Positions 53,482 to 64,000 are shown, counted from the stretch's first letter. The stretch is DNA of 64,000 nt from Metallyticus violacea (GCA_030762175.1 CM060834.1:62973501-63037500); one strand, 5' to 3'. Notes: a model not told the origin generated them from the sequence alone. Numbers and translations are program-made.

Positions 53482-56400
53482 TTTGATAGCCTTAGTAATC
53501 CATAAAATGAAGAAAGATTCGCGAAAAGAAAACATTTATTTTGATGGTTGGAAACTTCATTAGAATCACTTTTTTCCGTTCTTATTTGGGATAACTGGTT
53601 CTCTTTCATTTTTCCACTTTGATACCTTTAGAAAAGCATATTATGCGGAAAGAATCTCGTAGTGAAAAAATTTTTTTTTCCAAGTATGGAAACTTATAAA
53701 GAATCGCGATTTGTTGAGTTTGATGGAGATATCTATTTCTCCTTCATTATTCTAGTTTGATAGCCTTAGAAAACCATAAATAGAAGAAAGATTCGCAAAA
53801 ACAAAACATTTATTTCCATGGTTGGAAACTTCATTAGAATGACTTTTTTTCCGTTCTTATATGAGATAACTGTTTATCTTTCATTTTTCTTCTTTGATAG
53901 CTATAGAAATGCATATTGTGCCGAAATAATCTCGAAAAGAAAAGTTATTTTTTCGAAGTTTGGAAACTTCAAAAGAATCATGTTTTGTTGCGTTTCAAAT
54001 GGAGATAACTATTTCTTCTTCTTTATTCTAGTATGATAGCCTTAGAAAACCATAAAATGAAGAAAGTATCGGGAAAAGAAAACATTTATTTCGATGGTTT
54101 GAAACTTCATTAGAATCACTTTTTTCCATTCTTATATGAGTTAACTGGTTATCTTTCATTTTTCTTCTTTGATAGCCTTAGAAAAGCATATTATGCGGAA
54201 AGAATCTCGAAAGGAAAAAAATTTTTTTTTTGAAGTTTGGATACTTCAAAAGTAACGTGTTTTTTTTGCGTTTCAAATGCAGATAACTATTTCTCCTTCA
54301 TTATTCTAGTTTGATAGCCTTAGAAAACCATAAAATGAAGAAAGATTCGCGGAAAGAAAACATTTATTTCCATGGTTGGAAACTTCATTATAATCACTTT
54401 TTTCCGTTCTTTTTTCAGATAACTGGTTCTCTTTCATTTTTCTACTTTGATAGCTTTAGAAAAGCATTTTCTGCGCAAAGAATCTCGAAAAGAAAAAAAA
54501 TTTTTTTTCGTAGTTCGGTAACTTCAAAGGAATCCCGTTTTGTTGCGTTTCAAATGGAGATATCTATTTCTCCTTCATTATTCTAGTTTGATAGCCTTAG
54601 AAAACCATAAAATGAAGAAAGATTCGCGAAAAGAAAATCATTATTTCGATGGTTGGAAACTTCATTAGAATCATTTTTTTCCGTTCTTTTTTGAGATAGC
54701 TGGTTCTCTTATCTTTTTCCACTTTGATAGCCTTAGAAAAGCATATATGCTGAAATTATCTCCGAAAGAAAAAAAAATTTTTCGAAGTTTGGAATCTTCA
54801 AAAGAATCGCGTTTTGTTCCGTTTCAAATGGAGATAACTATTTCTCCTTCATTTTTCTAGTTAGATAGCCTTAGAAAACCATAAAATGAAGAAAGTTTCT
54901 CGAAAAGAAAACATATATTTCGACGGTTGGAAACTTCATTGGAATCACTATTTTTCCGTTCTTATTTGAGGTAACTGGTTCTCTTTCATTTTTCTACTTT
55001 GATAGCCTTAGAAAAGCATATTATGCGGAAAGATTCTCGAAAAGAAAAAAAAAATTGTCGAAGTTTGGATACTTCAAAGGAATCCCGTTTTGTTGCGTTT
55101 CAAATGGAGATTACTATTTCTCCTTCATTATTCTAGTTTGATAGCCTTAGAAAACCATAAAATGAAGAAAGTTTCGCGAAATGAAAACATTTATTTCGAT
55201 GGTTGGAAACTTCATTAGAATCACTTTTTTTTCCGTTCTTATTTGAGATAACTGGTTCTCTTTCAATTTTCTACTTTGATAGCCTTAGAAAAGCATATTA
55301 TGCTGAAAGAATCTCGAAGAGAAAGAAATTTTTTTTTCCAAGTTTGGAAAATTATAAAGGAATGCGTTTTGTTGAGTTTAATGGAGATAACTATTTCTCC
55401 TTCATTATTCTAGTTTGATAGCCTTAGAAAACCATTAAATGAAGAAAGATTCGCACAAAGAAAACATTTATTTCGATGGTTGGAAACTTCATTAGAATCA
55501 CTTTTTTTCCGTTCTTATTTGAGATAACTGTTTCTCTTTCATTTTTCCACTTTGATAGCCTTAGAAAAGCATATAATGCGGAAAGAATCTCGGAAAGAAA
55601 ATTTTTTTTTTCGAAGTTTGGAAACTTCAAAAGAATCGCGTTTTGTTGCGTTTCAAATGGAGATAACTATATCTCCTATTTTATTCTAGTTTGATAGCCT
55701 TAGAAAACCATAAAATGAAGAAAGATTCGCGAAAAGAAAAAATTTATTTCTATGGTTGGAAACTTCATTAGAATCACTTTTTTTCCGTTCTTATTTGAGA
55801 TAACTGGTTCTCTTTCATTTTTCCACTTCGATAGCTTTAGAAAAGCTTATTATGCGGAAAGAATCTCCGAAAGAAAAAAATTTTTTTTCGAAGTTTGGAA
55901 TCTTCACAAGAATCGCGTTTTGTTGCGTTTCAAATGGAGATAACTACTTCTCCTTCATTATTCTAGTTTGATAGCCTTAGAAAACCATAAAATGAAGAAA
56001 GATTCGCGAAAAGAAAAGACTTATTTCAGTTGTTGGAAACTTCATTAGAATCACTTTTTTTCCGTTCTTATATGAGATAACTGGTTATCTTTCATTTTTC
56101 TTCTTTAATAGCCTTAGAAAAGCATATTATGCCGAAAGAATCTCGAAAAGAAAAAAATTTTTTTGAAGTTAGGAAACTTCAAATAATCGCGTTTTTTTAT
56201 GTTTCAAGTGGAGATAACTATTTCTCCTTCATTATTCTAGTTTGATAGGCTTAGTAATCCATAAAACGAAGAAAGATTCGCGAAAAGAACACATTTATTT
56301 CGATGGTTGGAAACATCATTATAATCACTTTTTTCCGTTCTTATTTGAGATAACTGGTTCTCTTTCATTATTCCTCTTTGATAGCTTTAGAAAAGCATAT

Positions 56401-58994
56401 TCTGCGCAAAGATTCTCGATAAGAAAAAAAATTTTTTTCGAAGTTTGGTAACTACAAAAGAATCGGGTTTTGTTGCGTATCAAATGGAGATAACTATTTC
56501 TCCTTCATTATTCTAGTTTGATAGCCTTAGAAAACCATAAAATGAAGAAAGATTCGCGAAAAGAAAACATTTATTTCCATGGTTGGAAACTTCATTAGAA
56601 TCACTTTTTTCCGTTTTTATTTAAGATAACTGGTTCTCTTTCATTTTCACACTTTGATAGCCTTAGAAAAGCATATTATGCGGAAAGAATCTCGGAAAGA
56701 AAATAATTTTTTTTCGAAGTTTGGAAACTTCAAAAGAATCGCTTTTTGTTGCGTTTTAAATGGAGATAACTATTTCCCCTTCATTATTCTAGTTTGATAG
56801 CCTTAGAAAACCATAATATGAAGAAATATTCGCGAAAAGAAAACATTTATTTCGATGGTTGGAAACTTCATTAGAATCACTTTTTTCCGTTCTTATATGA
56901 GATAACTGGATATTTTTCATTTTTCTTCTTGACAGCCTTGGAAAAGCATATTATGCGGAAAGAATCTGGAAAAGAAAAAAATTTTTTTTCGAAGTTTGGA
57001 AACTTCAAAGAATCGCGTTTTGTTGCGTTTCAAATGGAGATAACTATTTCTCCTTCATTATTCTAGTATGATAGCCTTAGAAAACCATAAAATGAAGAAA
57101 GTATCGGGAAAAGAAAACATTTATTTCGATGGTTTGAAACTTCCTTAGAATCACTTTTTTCCGTTCTTACGTGAGTTAACTGGTTATCTTTCATTTTTCT
57201 TCTTTGGTCGCTTTAGAAAAGCATATTATGCGGAAAGAATTGAAAGGAAAACATTTTTTTTTTGAAGTTTGGAAACTTCAAAAGAAACGCGTTTTGTTGC
57301 GTTTCAAATAGAGATAACTATTTCTCCTTCATTATTCTAGTTTGATAGCCTTAGAAAACCATAAAATGAAGAAAGATTCGCGGAAAGAAAACATTTATTT
57401 CCATGGTTGGAAACTTCATTATAATCAATTTTTTTCCGTTCTTATTTCAGATAACTGGTTCTCTTTCATTTTTCTACTTTAATAGCTTTAGAAAAGCACA
57501 TTCTGCGCAAAGAATCTCGAAAAGAAAAAACATTTTTTTTCGTAGTTCGGTAACTTCAAAGGAATCCCGTTTTGTTGCGTTTCAAATGGAGATAACTATT
57601 TCTCCATCATTATTCTAGTTTGATAGCCTTAGAAAACCATAAAATGAAGAAAGATTCGCAAAAAGAAAACATTTATTTCGATGGTTGGAAACTTCATTAG
57701 AATCCTTTTTTTCCGTTCTTATTTGAGATAACTGTTTCTCTTTCATTTTTCCACTTTGATAGCCTTAGAAATGCATATTATGCGGAAAGAATCTCGGAAA
57801 GAAAAAAAATTTTTTTCGAAGTTTGGAAACTTCAAAAGAATCGCGTTTTGTTGCGTTTCAAATGGAGATAACTATTTCTCCTATTTTATTCTAGTTTGGT
57901 AACCTTAGAAAACCATAAAATGAAGAAAGTTTCGCGAAAAGAAAACATTTATTTCGATGGTTGGAAGCTTCATTAGAATCACTTTTTTCCGTTCTTATAT
58001 GAGATAACTGGTTATCTTTCTATTTTCTTCTTTGATAGCCTAAGAAAAGCATATTATGCGGAAAGAATCTCGAAAAGAAAAAAATTTTTTGTTGTAGTTT
58101 GGAACTTATATAGAATCGCGTTTTGTTGAGTTTGATGGAGATAACTATTTCTCCTTCATTATTATAGTTTGATCGCCTCAGAAAACCATAAAATGAAGAA
58201 AGGTTCGCGAAAAGAAAGCATTTATTTCGATGGTTTTAAACTTCATAAGAATCACTTTTTTTCCGTTCTTATTTGAGATAACTGGTTCTCTTTCATTTTT
58301 CTACTTTGATAGCCTTAGAAAAGTATATTCTACGCAAAGAATCTCGGAAAGAAAAAAATTTTTTTTCGAAGTTTGGAAACTTCAAAAGAATCGCTTTTTG
58401 TTGCGTTTCAAATGGAGAACTATTTCTCCTTCATTATTCTAGTTTGATAGCCTTAGAAAACCACAAAATGAAGAAAGTTTCGCGAAAAGAAAACATTTAT
58501 TTCAATGGTTGGAAACTTCATTACAATCACATTTTTCCGTTCTCATTTGAGATAACTGGTTCTCTTTCATTATTCTACTTTGATAGCTTTAGAAAACCAT
58601 ATTCTGCGCTAAGATTCTCGATAAGAAAATTTTTTTTTTTCGAAGTTTGGTTACTTCAAAAGAATCGCGTTTTGTTGCGTATCAAATGGAAATAACTATT
58701 TCCCCTTTATTATTCTAGTTTGATAGCCTTAGAAAACCATAAAATGAAGAAAGATTCGCGAAAAGAAAACATTTAAATCGATCGTTGGAAACTTCATTAG
58801 AATCACTTTTTTCCGTTCTTATTTGGGATAACTGGTTCTCTTTCATTTTTCCTCTTTGATAGCTTTAGAAAAGCATATTATGCGGAAAGAATCTCGTAGA
58901 GAAAACTTTTTTTTTTCCAAGTATGGAAACTTCAAATGAATCGCGTTTGGTTGCGTTTCAAATGGAGATAACTATTTCTTCTTCCTTATTCTAG
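53482..58994 (+). repeat. Truncated HOR unit (20 monomers, 5513 bp)
   Basis: Starts are at 53482, 53756, 54032, 54310, 54587, 54861, 55137, 55414, 55690, 55967, 56241, 56517, 56793, 57067, 57341, 57619, 57895, 58168, 58443 and 58719. It follows 20519 onward at an offset of 32963, then 32692 after a fusion at 54861 that removes one unit. After 58719 (the 19692 type) it leaves the HOR order and enters cassette S. Confidence 0.85.
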
Positions 58995-61161
58995 TATGAC
59001 AGCCTTAGAAAACCATAAAATGAAGAAATTTTCGCGAAAAGAAAACATTTATTTCGATGGTTGGAAACTTCATTAGAATAACCTTTTTTCCGTTCGTATT
59101 TGAGATAACTGGTTCTCTTTCAATTTTCCACTTTGATAGCCTTAGAAAAGCATATTATGCTGAAAGAATCTCGAAAAGAAAATTTTTTTTTTCGAAGTTT
59201 GGAAACTTCAAGGAATCGCGTTTTGTTGCGTTTCAAATGGAGATAACTATTTTTCCTTCATTATTCTAGTTTGATAGCCTTAGAAAACCATAAAATGAAG
59301 AAAGATTCGCAAAAAGAAAACATTTATTTCGATGGTTGGAAACTTCATTAGAATCACTTTTTTTCCGTTCTTATTTGAGATAACTGTTTCTCTTTCCTTT
59401 TTCCACTTTGATAGCCTTAGAAATGCATATTATGCGGAAAGAATCTCGGAAAGAAAAAATTTTTTATTCGAAGTTTGGAAACTTCAAAAGAATCGCCTTT
59501 TGTTGCGTTTCAAATGGAGATAACTATTTCTCCTATTTTATTCTAGTTTGATAGCCTTAGAAAACCATAAAATGAAGAAAGATTCGCGAAAAGAAAAGAC
59601 TTATTTCAGTTGTTGTAAACTTCATTAGAATCAATTTTTTTCCGTTCTTATATGAGATAACTGGTTATCTTTCATTTTTCTTCTTTGATAGCCTTAGAAA
59701 AGCATATTATGCCGAAAGAATCTCGAAAAGAAAAAAAATTTTTTGCAGTTAGGAAACTTCAAAAGAATCGCGTTTTGTTATGTTTCAAGTGGAGATAACT
59801 ATTTCTCCTTCATTATTCTAGTTTGATAGCATTAGTAATCCATAAAATTAGAAAGATTCGCGAAAAGAAATCATTTATCTCGATGTTTGGAAACATCATT
59901 ATAATCACTTTTTTTCCGTTCTTATTTGAGATAACTGTTTCTCTTTCATTTTTCCACTTTGATAGCCTTAGAAAAGCATATTATGCGGAAAGAATCTCGA
60001 AAAGAAATTTTTTTTTTTCGAAGTTTGGAAACTTCAAAGAATCGCGTTTTGTGTTTTTCAAATGGAGATAACTATTTTTCCTTTATTATTCTAGTTTGAT
60101 AGCCTTAGAAAACCATAAAATGAAGAATGATTTGCGAAAAGAAAACATTTATTTTCATGGTTGGTAACTTCATTAGAATCACTTTTTTTCCGTTCTTATA
60201 TGAGATAACTGGTTATCTTTCATTTTTCTTCTTTGATGGCCTTAGAAAAGCATATTATGCGGAAATAATCTCGAAAAGAAAAATTTTTTTTTCGAAGTAT
60301 GGAAACTTCAAAAGAATCGCGTTTTGTTGCGTTTCAAATGGAGATAACTATTTTTCCTTCAATATTCTAGTTTGATAACCTTAGAAAACCATAAAATGAA
60401 GAAAGTTTCGCGAAAAGGAAACATTTATTTCAATGGTTGGAAGCTTCATTAGAATCAATTTTTTTCCGTTCTTATATGAGATAACTGGTTATCTTTCTAT
60501 TTTCTTCTTTGATAGCGTAAGAAAAGCATATTATGCGGAAAGAATCTCGAAAAGAAAAAAAATTTTTGTTGTAGTTTCGAAACTTATATAGAATCGCGTT
60601 TTGTTGAGTTTGATGGAGATAACTATTTCTCCTTCATTATTCTAGTTTGATAGCCTTAGAAAACCATAAAATGAAGAAAGATTCGCGAAAAGAAAACAGT
60701 TATTTCGATGGTTGGAAACTTCATTAGAATCACTTTTTTTCGGTTCTTATTTTAGATAACTGGTTCTCTTTCCTTTTTCCACTTGGATAGACTTAGAAAA
60801 GCATATTATGCGGAAAGAATCTCCGAAAGAAATCGCGGTTTGTTGAGTTTGATGGAGATAACTATTTCTCCTTCATTATTCTAGTTTGATAGCCTTAGAA
60901 GACCATAAAATGAAGAAAGATTCGCAAAAAGAAAACAGTTATTTCGATGGTTGGAAACTTCATTAGAATCACTTTTTTTCCGTCCTTCTTTGAGATAACT
61001 GGTTCTCTTTCATTTTTCTACTTTGATAGCTTTAGAAAAGCATATTATGCGGAAAGTATCTCGAAGAGAAAAAAATTTTTTTTCCAAGTTTGGAAACTTC
61101 AAAAGAATCGCGGTTTGTTGCGTTTCAAATGGAGATAACTATTTCCCCTTTTTTATTCTGG
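58995..61161 (+). repeat. Cassette S, copy 5 (eight monomers)
   Basis: Starts are at 58995, 59270, 59547, 59822, 60095, 60371, 60646 (239 bp) and 60885. The first monomer keeps the TATGACAGCC boundary of the preceding HOR type and then the AAATTTTCGCG marker of 8148. The unit with CCATAGAAAACC (8702) is absent. 60095 and 60371 match 9528 and 9804 as separate monomers, unlike copies 2-4. Confidence 0.84.
60646..60884 (+). repeat. Short 239-bp monomer
   Basis: The text near 60821 is TCTCCGAAAGAAATCGCGG. The A/T tract and dyad are missing, as in the four other short monomers. It occupies the same place in the cassette as 10078. Confidence 0.9.
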
Positions 61162-62529
61162 TTTGATAGCCTTAGATAACCATAAAATGAAGAAAGATTC
61201 GCGAAAAGAAAACATTTATTTCGAAGGTTGGAAACTTCATTAAAATCACTATTTTTCCGTTCTTATTTGAGATAACTGGTTCTCTTTCATTTTCCTTCTT
61301 TGATAGCCTTAGAGAAGCATATTATGCGGAAAGAATCTCGAAAAGAAAAAATATTTTTTTCGAAGATTGTAAACTTCAAAGGGATCGCGTTTTGTTCGTT
61401 TGAAATGGAGATAACTATTTCTCCTTTATTCTAGTTTGATAGCCTTAGAAAACCATAAAATGAAGAAAGTTTCGCAAAAAGAAAACATTTTTTTCGACGG
61501 TTGGAAACTTCATTAGAATCAATTTTTTCCGTTCTTATTTGAGATAACTGGTTCTCTTTCATTTTCCTTCTTTGATAGCCTTAGAAAGGCATATTATGCG
61601 AAAAGAATCTGGGAAAGAAAAAACTTTTTTTTCGAAGTTTGGAAACTTCAAAAGATTTGCGTTTAGTTGCGTTTCAAATGGAGATAACTATTTCTCCTTC
61701 ATTATTCTAATTTGATAGCCTTAGAAAACCAAAAATGAAGCAAGTTTCGCGAAAAGAAAACAATTATTTCGACGGTTGGAAACTCCATTAGAATCACTTT
61801 TTTTCCGTTCTTATTTGAGATAACTGGTTCTCTTTCATTTTCCTTCTTGGATAGCCTTAGAAAAGCATATTATGCGGAAAGAATCTCGAAAAGAAATATT
61901 TGTTTTTCGAAGTTTAAAAACTTCAAAAGGAACCCGTTTTGTGGCGTTTCAAATGGAGATAACTATTTCTCCTTCTTTATTCTGGTTTGATAGCCTTAGA
62001 AAACCATAAAATGAAGAAAGATTCGGGAAAAGAAAACATTTCGATGGTTGGAAACTTAATTAGAATCACTTTTTTCCGTTCTTATTTGAGATAACTGGTT
62101 CTCTTTCATTTTTCATCTTTGATAGCCTTAGAAAAACATATGCGGAAAGAATCTCGAAAGGAAAAGTTTTTTTTTTCGAAGTTTGGAAACTTCAAAAGAA
62201 TCGCGTTTTGTTGCGTTTCAAATGGAGATAACTATTTATCCTTCATTATTCTAGTTTGATAGCCTTAGAAAACTATAAAATGAAGGAAGTTTCGCGAAAA
62301 GAAAACATTTTTTTCGACGGTTGGATACTTCATTAGAATCACTTTTTTCCGTTCTTATTTGAGATAACTGGTTCTCTTTCATTTCTCTACTTTGATAGCC
62401 TTATAAAAGCATATTATGCGGAAAGAATCTCGAAAAGAAAATGTTTTTTTTCGAAGTTTGGAAACTTCAAAAGAATCGCGTTTTTTTGCGTTTCAAATGG
62501 GGTAAACCATTTCTCCTTCATTATTCTAA
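61162..62529 (+). repeat. Divergent monomers, second zone (five monomers)
   Basis: Starts are at 61162, 61435, 61711, 61986 and 62255. 61711-62150 matches 33743-34190 at an offset of about 27968. Shared markers are AAACCAAAAATGAAGCAAG, GGAACCCGTTTTGTGGCG, GATTCGGGAAAAG and the ACATTTCGATGG and AACATATGCGG deletions that make 61986 and 34018 both 269 bp. 61435 carries a short closing segment (TTCTCCTTTATTCTAG). Confidence 0.8.
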
Positions 62530-63360
62530 TTTGATAGCCTTAGAAAACCATAAAATGAACAAAGATTTGCGAAAAGAAAAGATTTATTTCGATTGTTGGA
62601 AACTTCATTAGAATGACTTTTTTTTCCGTTCTTATATGAGATAACTGGAAATTTTTCATTTTTCTTCTTTGATAGCCTTAGAAAAGCATATTATGCGGAA
62701 AGATTCTCGAAAAGAAAAATTTTTTTTTTCGAAGTTTGGAAATTTCAAAAGAATCGCGTTTTGTTGCGTTTCAAATGGAGATAACTATTTCTCCTTCATT
62801 ATTCTAGTTTGATAGCCTTAGAAAACCATAAAATTAAGAAAGATTCGCGAAAAGGAAAGATTTATTTCCATTATTGGAAACTGCATTAGAATGACTTTTT
62901 TTCTGTTCTTATTTGAGATAAATGGTTCTCTTTCCACTTTCCACTTTGATAGCCTTAGAAAAGCATATTATGCTATAAGAATCTCCGAAAGAAAAGAAAA
63001 CAATTTCGAATTTTGGAATCTTCAAAAGAATCGCGTTTTGTTGCGTTTCAAATGGAGATAACTATTTCTCCTTCATTATTCTAGTTTGATAGCCTTAGAA
63101 GACCATAAAATGAAGAAAGATTTGCAAAAAGAAAACAATTATTTCGATGTTTGGAAACTTCATTAGAATCACTTTTTTTCCGTTCTTCTTTGAGATAACT
63201 GGTTCTCTTTCATTATTCCACTTTGATAGCTTTAGAAAAGCATATTCTGCGCAAAGAATCTCGAAAAGAAAAAAAATTTTTTTCGTAGTTTGGTAACTTC
63301 AAAGGAATCCCGTTTTGTTGCGTTTCAAATGGAGATAACAATTTTCCTTCATTATTCCAG
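62530..63360 (+). repeat. T-type monomers (three)
   Basis: Starts are at 62530, 62808 and 63085. 62808 matches 12250 and 45485 (AAAATTAAGAAAG, GGAAAGATTTATTTCC, TTTCCACTTTCCAC, AAAGAAAACAATTTCG). 63085 begins like 12527 (GAAGACCATAAAATG), then takes a 10317-like second half (GATAGCTTTAG, CATATTCTGCGC). Confidence 0.78.
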
Positions 63361-63910
63361 TTGATAGCTTTAGAAATACATAAAATGAAGAAAGATTCGC
63401 AAAAAGAAAACATTTGTTTCGATGGTTGGAAACTTCATTAGAATCACTTTTTTTTCCGTTCTTATTTGAGATAACTGGTTCTCTTTCATTTTCCTTCTTT
63501 GATAGCCGTAGAGAAGCATATTATGCGGAAAGAATCTCGAAAAGAAAAAATATTTTTTTCGAAGTTTGTAAACTTCAAAGGGATCGCGTTTTGTTGCGTT
63601 TGAAATGGAGATAACTATTTCTCCTTTATTCTAGTTTGATAGCCTTAGAAAACCATAAAATGAAGAAAGTTTCGCAAAAAGAAAACATTTTTTTCGACGG
63701 TTGGAAACTTCATTAGAATCAATTTTTTCCGTTCTTATTTGAGATAACTGCTTCTCTTTCCTTTTGCTTCTTTGATAGCCTTAGAAAAGCATATTATGCG
63801 AAAAGAATCTGGGAAAGAAAAAAATTTTTTTTCGAAGTTTGGAAACTTCAAAAGATTTGCGTTTTGTTGCGTTTCAAATGGAGATAACTATTTCTCCTTC
63901 ATTATTCTAA
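63361..63910 (+). repeat. Mixed monomers repeating 61162-61710
   Basis: Two monomers, at 63361 and 63635. From about 63500 the text follows 61300 at an offset of 2200 (eight monomers). Shared markers are AGAGAAGCATATTATG, AAATATTTTTTTCG, CAAAGGGATCGCG and TTCTCCTTTATTCTAG. The boundary at 63361 lacks one T (CCAGTTGATAGC). Confidence 0.78.
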
Positions 63911-64000
63911 TTTGATAGCCTTAGAAAACCAAAAATTAAGCAAGTTTCGCGAAAAGGAAACAATTATTTCGATGGTTGGAAACTGCATTAGAATCACTTT
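63911..64000 (+). repeat. Partial monomer at the right edge
   Basis: The first 90 bases of a monomer of the 33743/61711 type (CCAAAAATTAAGCAAG). The array clearly continues past the window. Confidence 0.9.

Larger units (their letters stand above)
1..64000 (+). repeat. Tandem satellite array, ~276-bp monomer, spans the whole window
   Basis: The boundary motif TTTGATAGCC, followed by TTAGAAAACCATAAAATG, recurs with no gap. I located 233 starts from 152 to 63911, giving 232 full monomers. Step sizes are 269-279 bp, mostly 273-278, apart from five monomers of 239 bp. All copies have the same orientation. Composition is about 30% G+C, judged from the consensus. No unique DNA, transposon end, poly-A tailed insert or inverted segment was seen. 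Such arrays are typical of eukaryotic heterochromatin; centromeric function is inference only. The satellite family is not one I recognise. Confidence 0.98.

Noticed and set aside
218..63614. Roughly 100 short open frames of 60-130 codons on both strands, many with similar translated sequences (MVGNFIRITFFPFLFEITGS-like)
   Set aside because: They are the same part of the same repeat read over and over. Frame changes follow homopolymer length, each monomer carries fixed stops (GGAGATAA and the TAG/TGA/TAG cluster at the boundary), and there is no ribosome-binding or promoter context. The predicted products are low-complexity, rich in F, K, S and R, with no recognisable domain. No CDS is annotated.
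1..64000. CRISPR array
   Set aside because: The repeat is long (276 bp) and contiguous. There are no unique spacers between repeats and no cas genes.
1..64000. Tandem-repeat protein gene (large coding minisatellite)
   Set aside because: The unit is near 276 bp (3 x 92), but lengths vary 269-279 and 239, and every monomer has stops in all three + frames, so no frame runs through the array.
1..64000. tRNA, rRNA or other structured RNA genes
   Set aside because: I saw no tRNA-like cloverleaf with A/B box spacing and no rRNA-like conserved segments. The only recurrent inverted repeat is the 16-bp dyad.

Overview
The whole window is one uninterrupted, head-to-tail satellite DNA array. I see no protein-coding gene, RNA gene, transposon, CRISPR array or unique-sequence island. 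The repeat unit is about 276 bp and roughly 70% A+T. Walking the conserved TTTGATAGCC boundary motif gives 232 complete monomers between 152 and 63910, with a partial monomer at each end. Steps are almost all 269-279 bp; five monomers are a 239-bp deletion form. Every monomer lies in the same orientation and none is interrupted by foreign DNA. An array of this kind points to a eukaryotic chromosome, probably centromeric, pericentromeric, subtelomeric or other constitutive heterochromatin. I do not recognise the family and cannot name the organism.

Structure exists at three scales. (1) The 276-bp monomer is an old dimer of two diverged half-units of about 137-139 bp (A and B), each starting with TTTGATAGCCTTAGAAAA. 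(2) Monomers are ordered into higher-order repeats (HORs). The same monomer types recur after 25 monomers at three independent places (152 to 7044, 6892 bp; 13631 to 20519, 6888 bp; 48521 to 55414, 6893 bp), with 24- and 27-monomer variants. (3) Larger blocks are copied: about 11.0-25.9 kb recurs at about 44.2-58.7 kb (offset about 33.2 falling to 32.7 kb), and 36.5-41.1 kb recurs at 41.4-45.5 kb. A cassette of roughly 1.7-2.4 kb occurs five times (from 8148, 29610, 37600, 42212 and 58995).

Layout: 152-7043 first HOR; 7044-8147 start of a second copy; 8148-10592 cassette S1; 10593-13630 T block; 13631-20518 25-monomer HOR; 20519-27953 27-monomer HOR; 27954-29609 HOR start with two extra monomers; 29610-31263 cassette S2; 31264-32639 HOR tail relic; 32640-37322 divergent monomers; 37323-39730 cassette S3; 39731-41385 T copy; 41386-42211 divergent copy; 42212-44104 cassette S4; 44105-46865 T copy; 46866-53481 24-monomer HOR; 53482-58994 truncated HOR; 58995-61161 cassette S5; 61162-64000 divergent and mixed monomers.

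Many short open frames (about 60-130 codons) arise in the + strand because the monomer has few stops between fixed stop clusters. They look like by-products of the repeat. The most useful biological observations are the dimer-within-HOR organisation, the monomer-register chimeras left by recombination, a conserved dyad next to an A/T tract in half B (precisely lost in the 239-bp form), and an unexpectedly CpG-rich profile for such AT-rich satellite DNA. Monomer boundaries and offsets were read by eye and may be off by a base or two.
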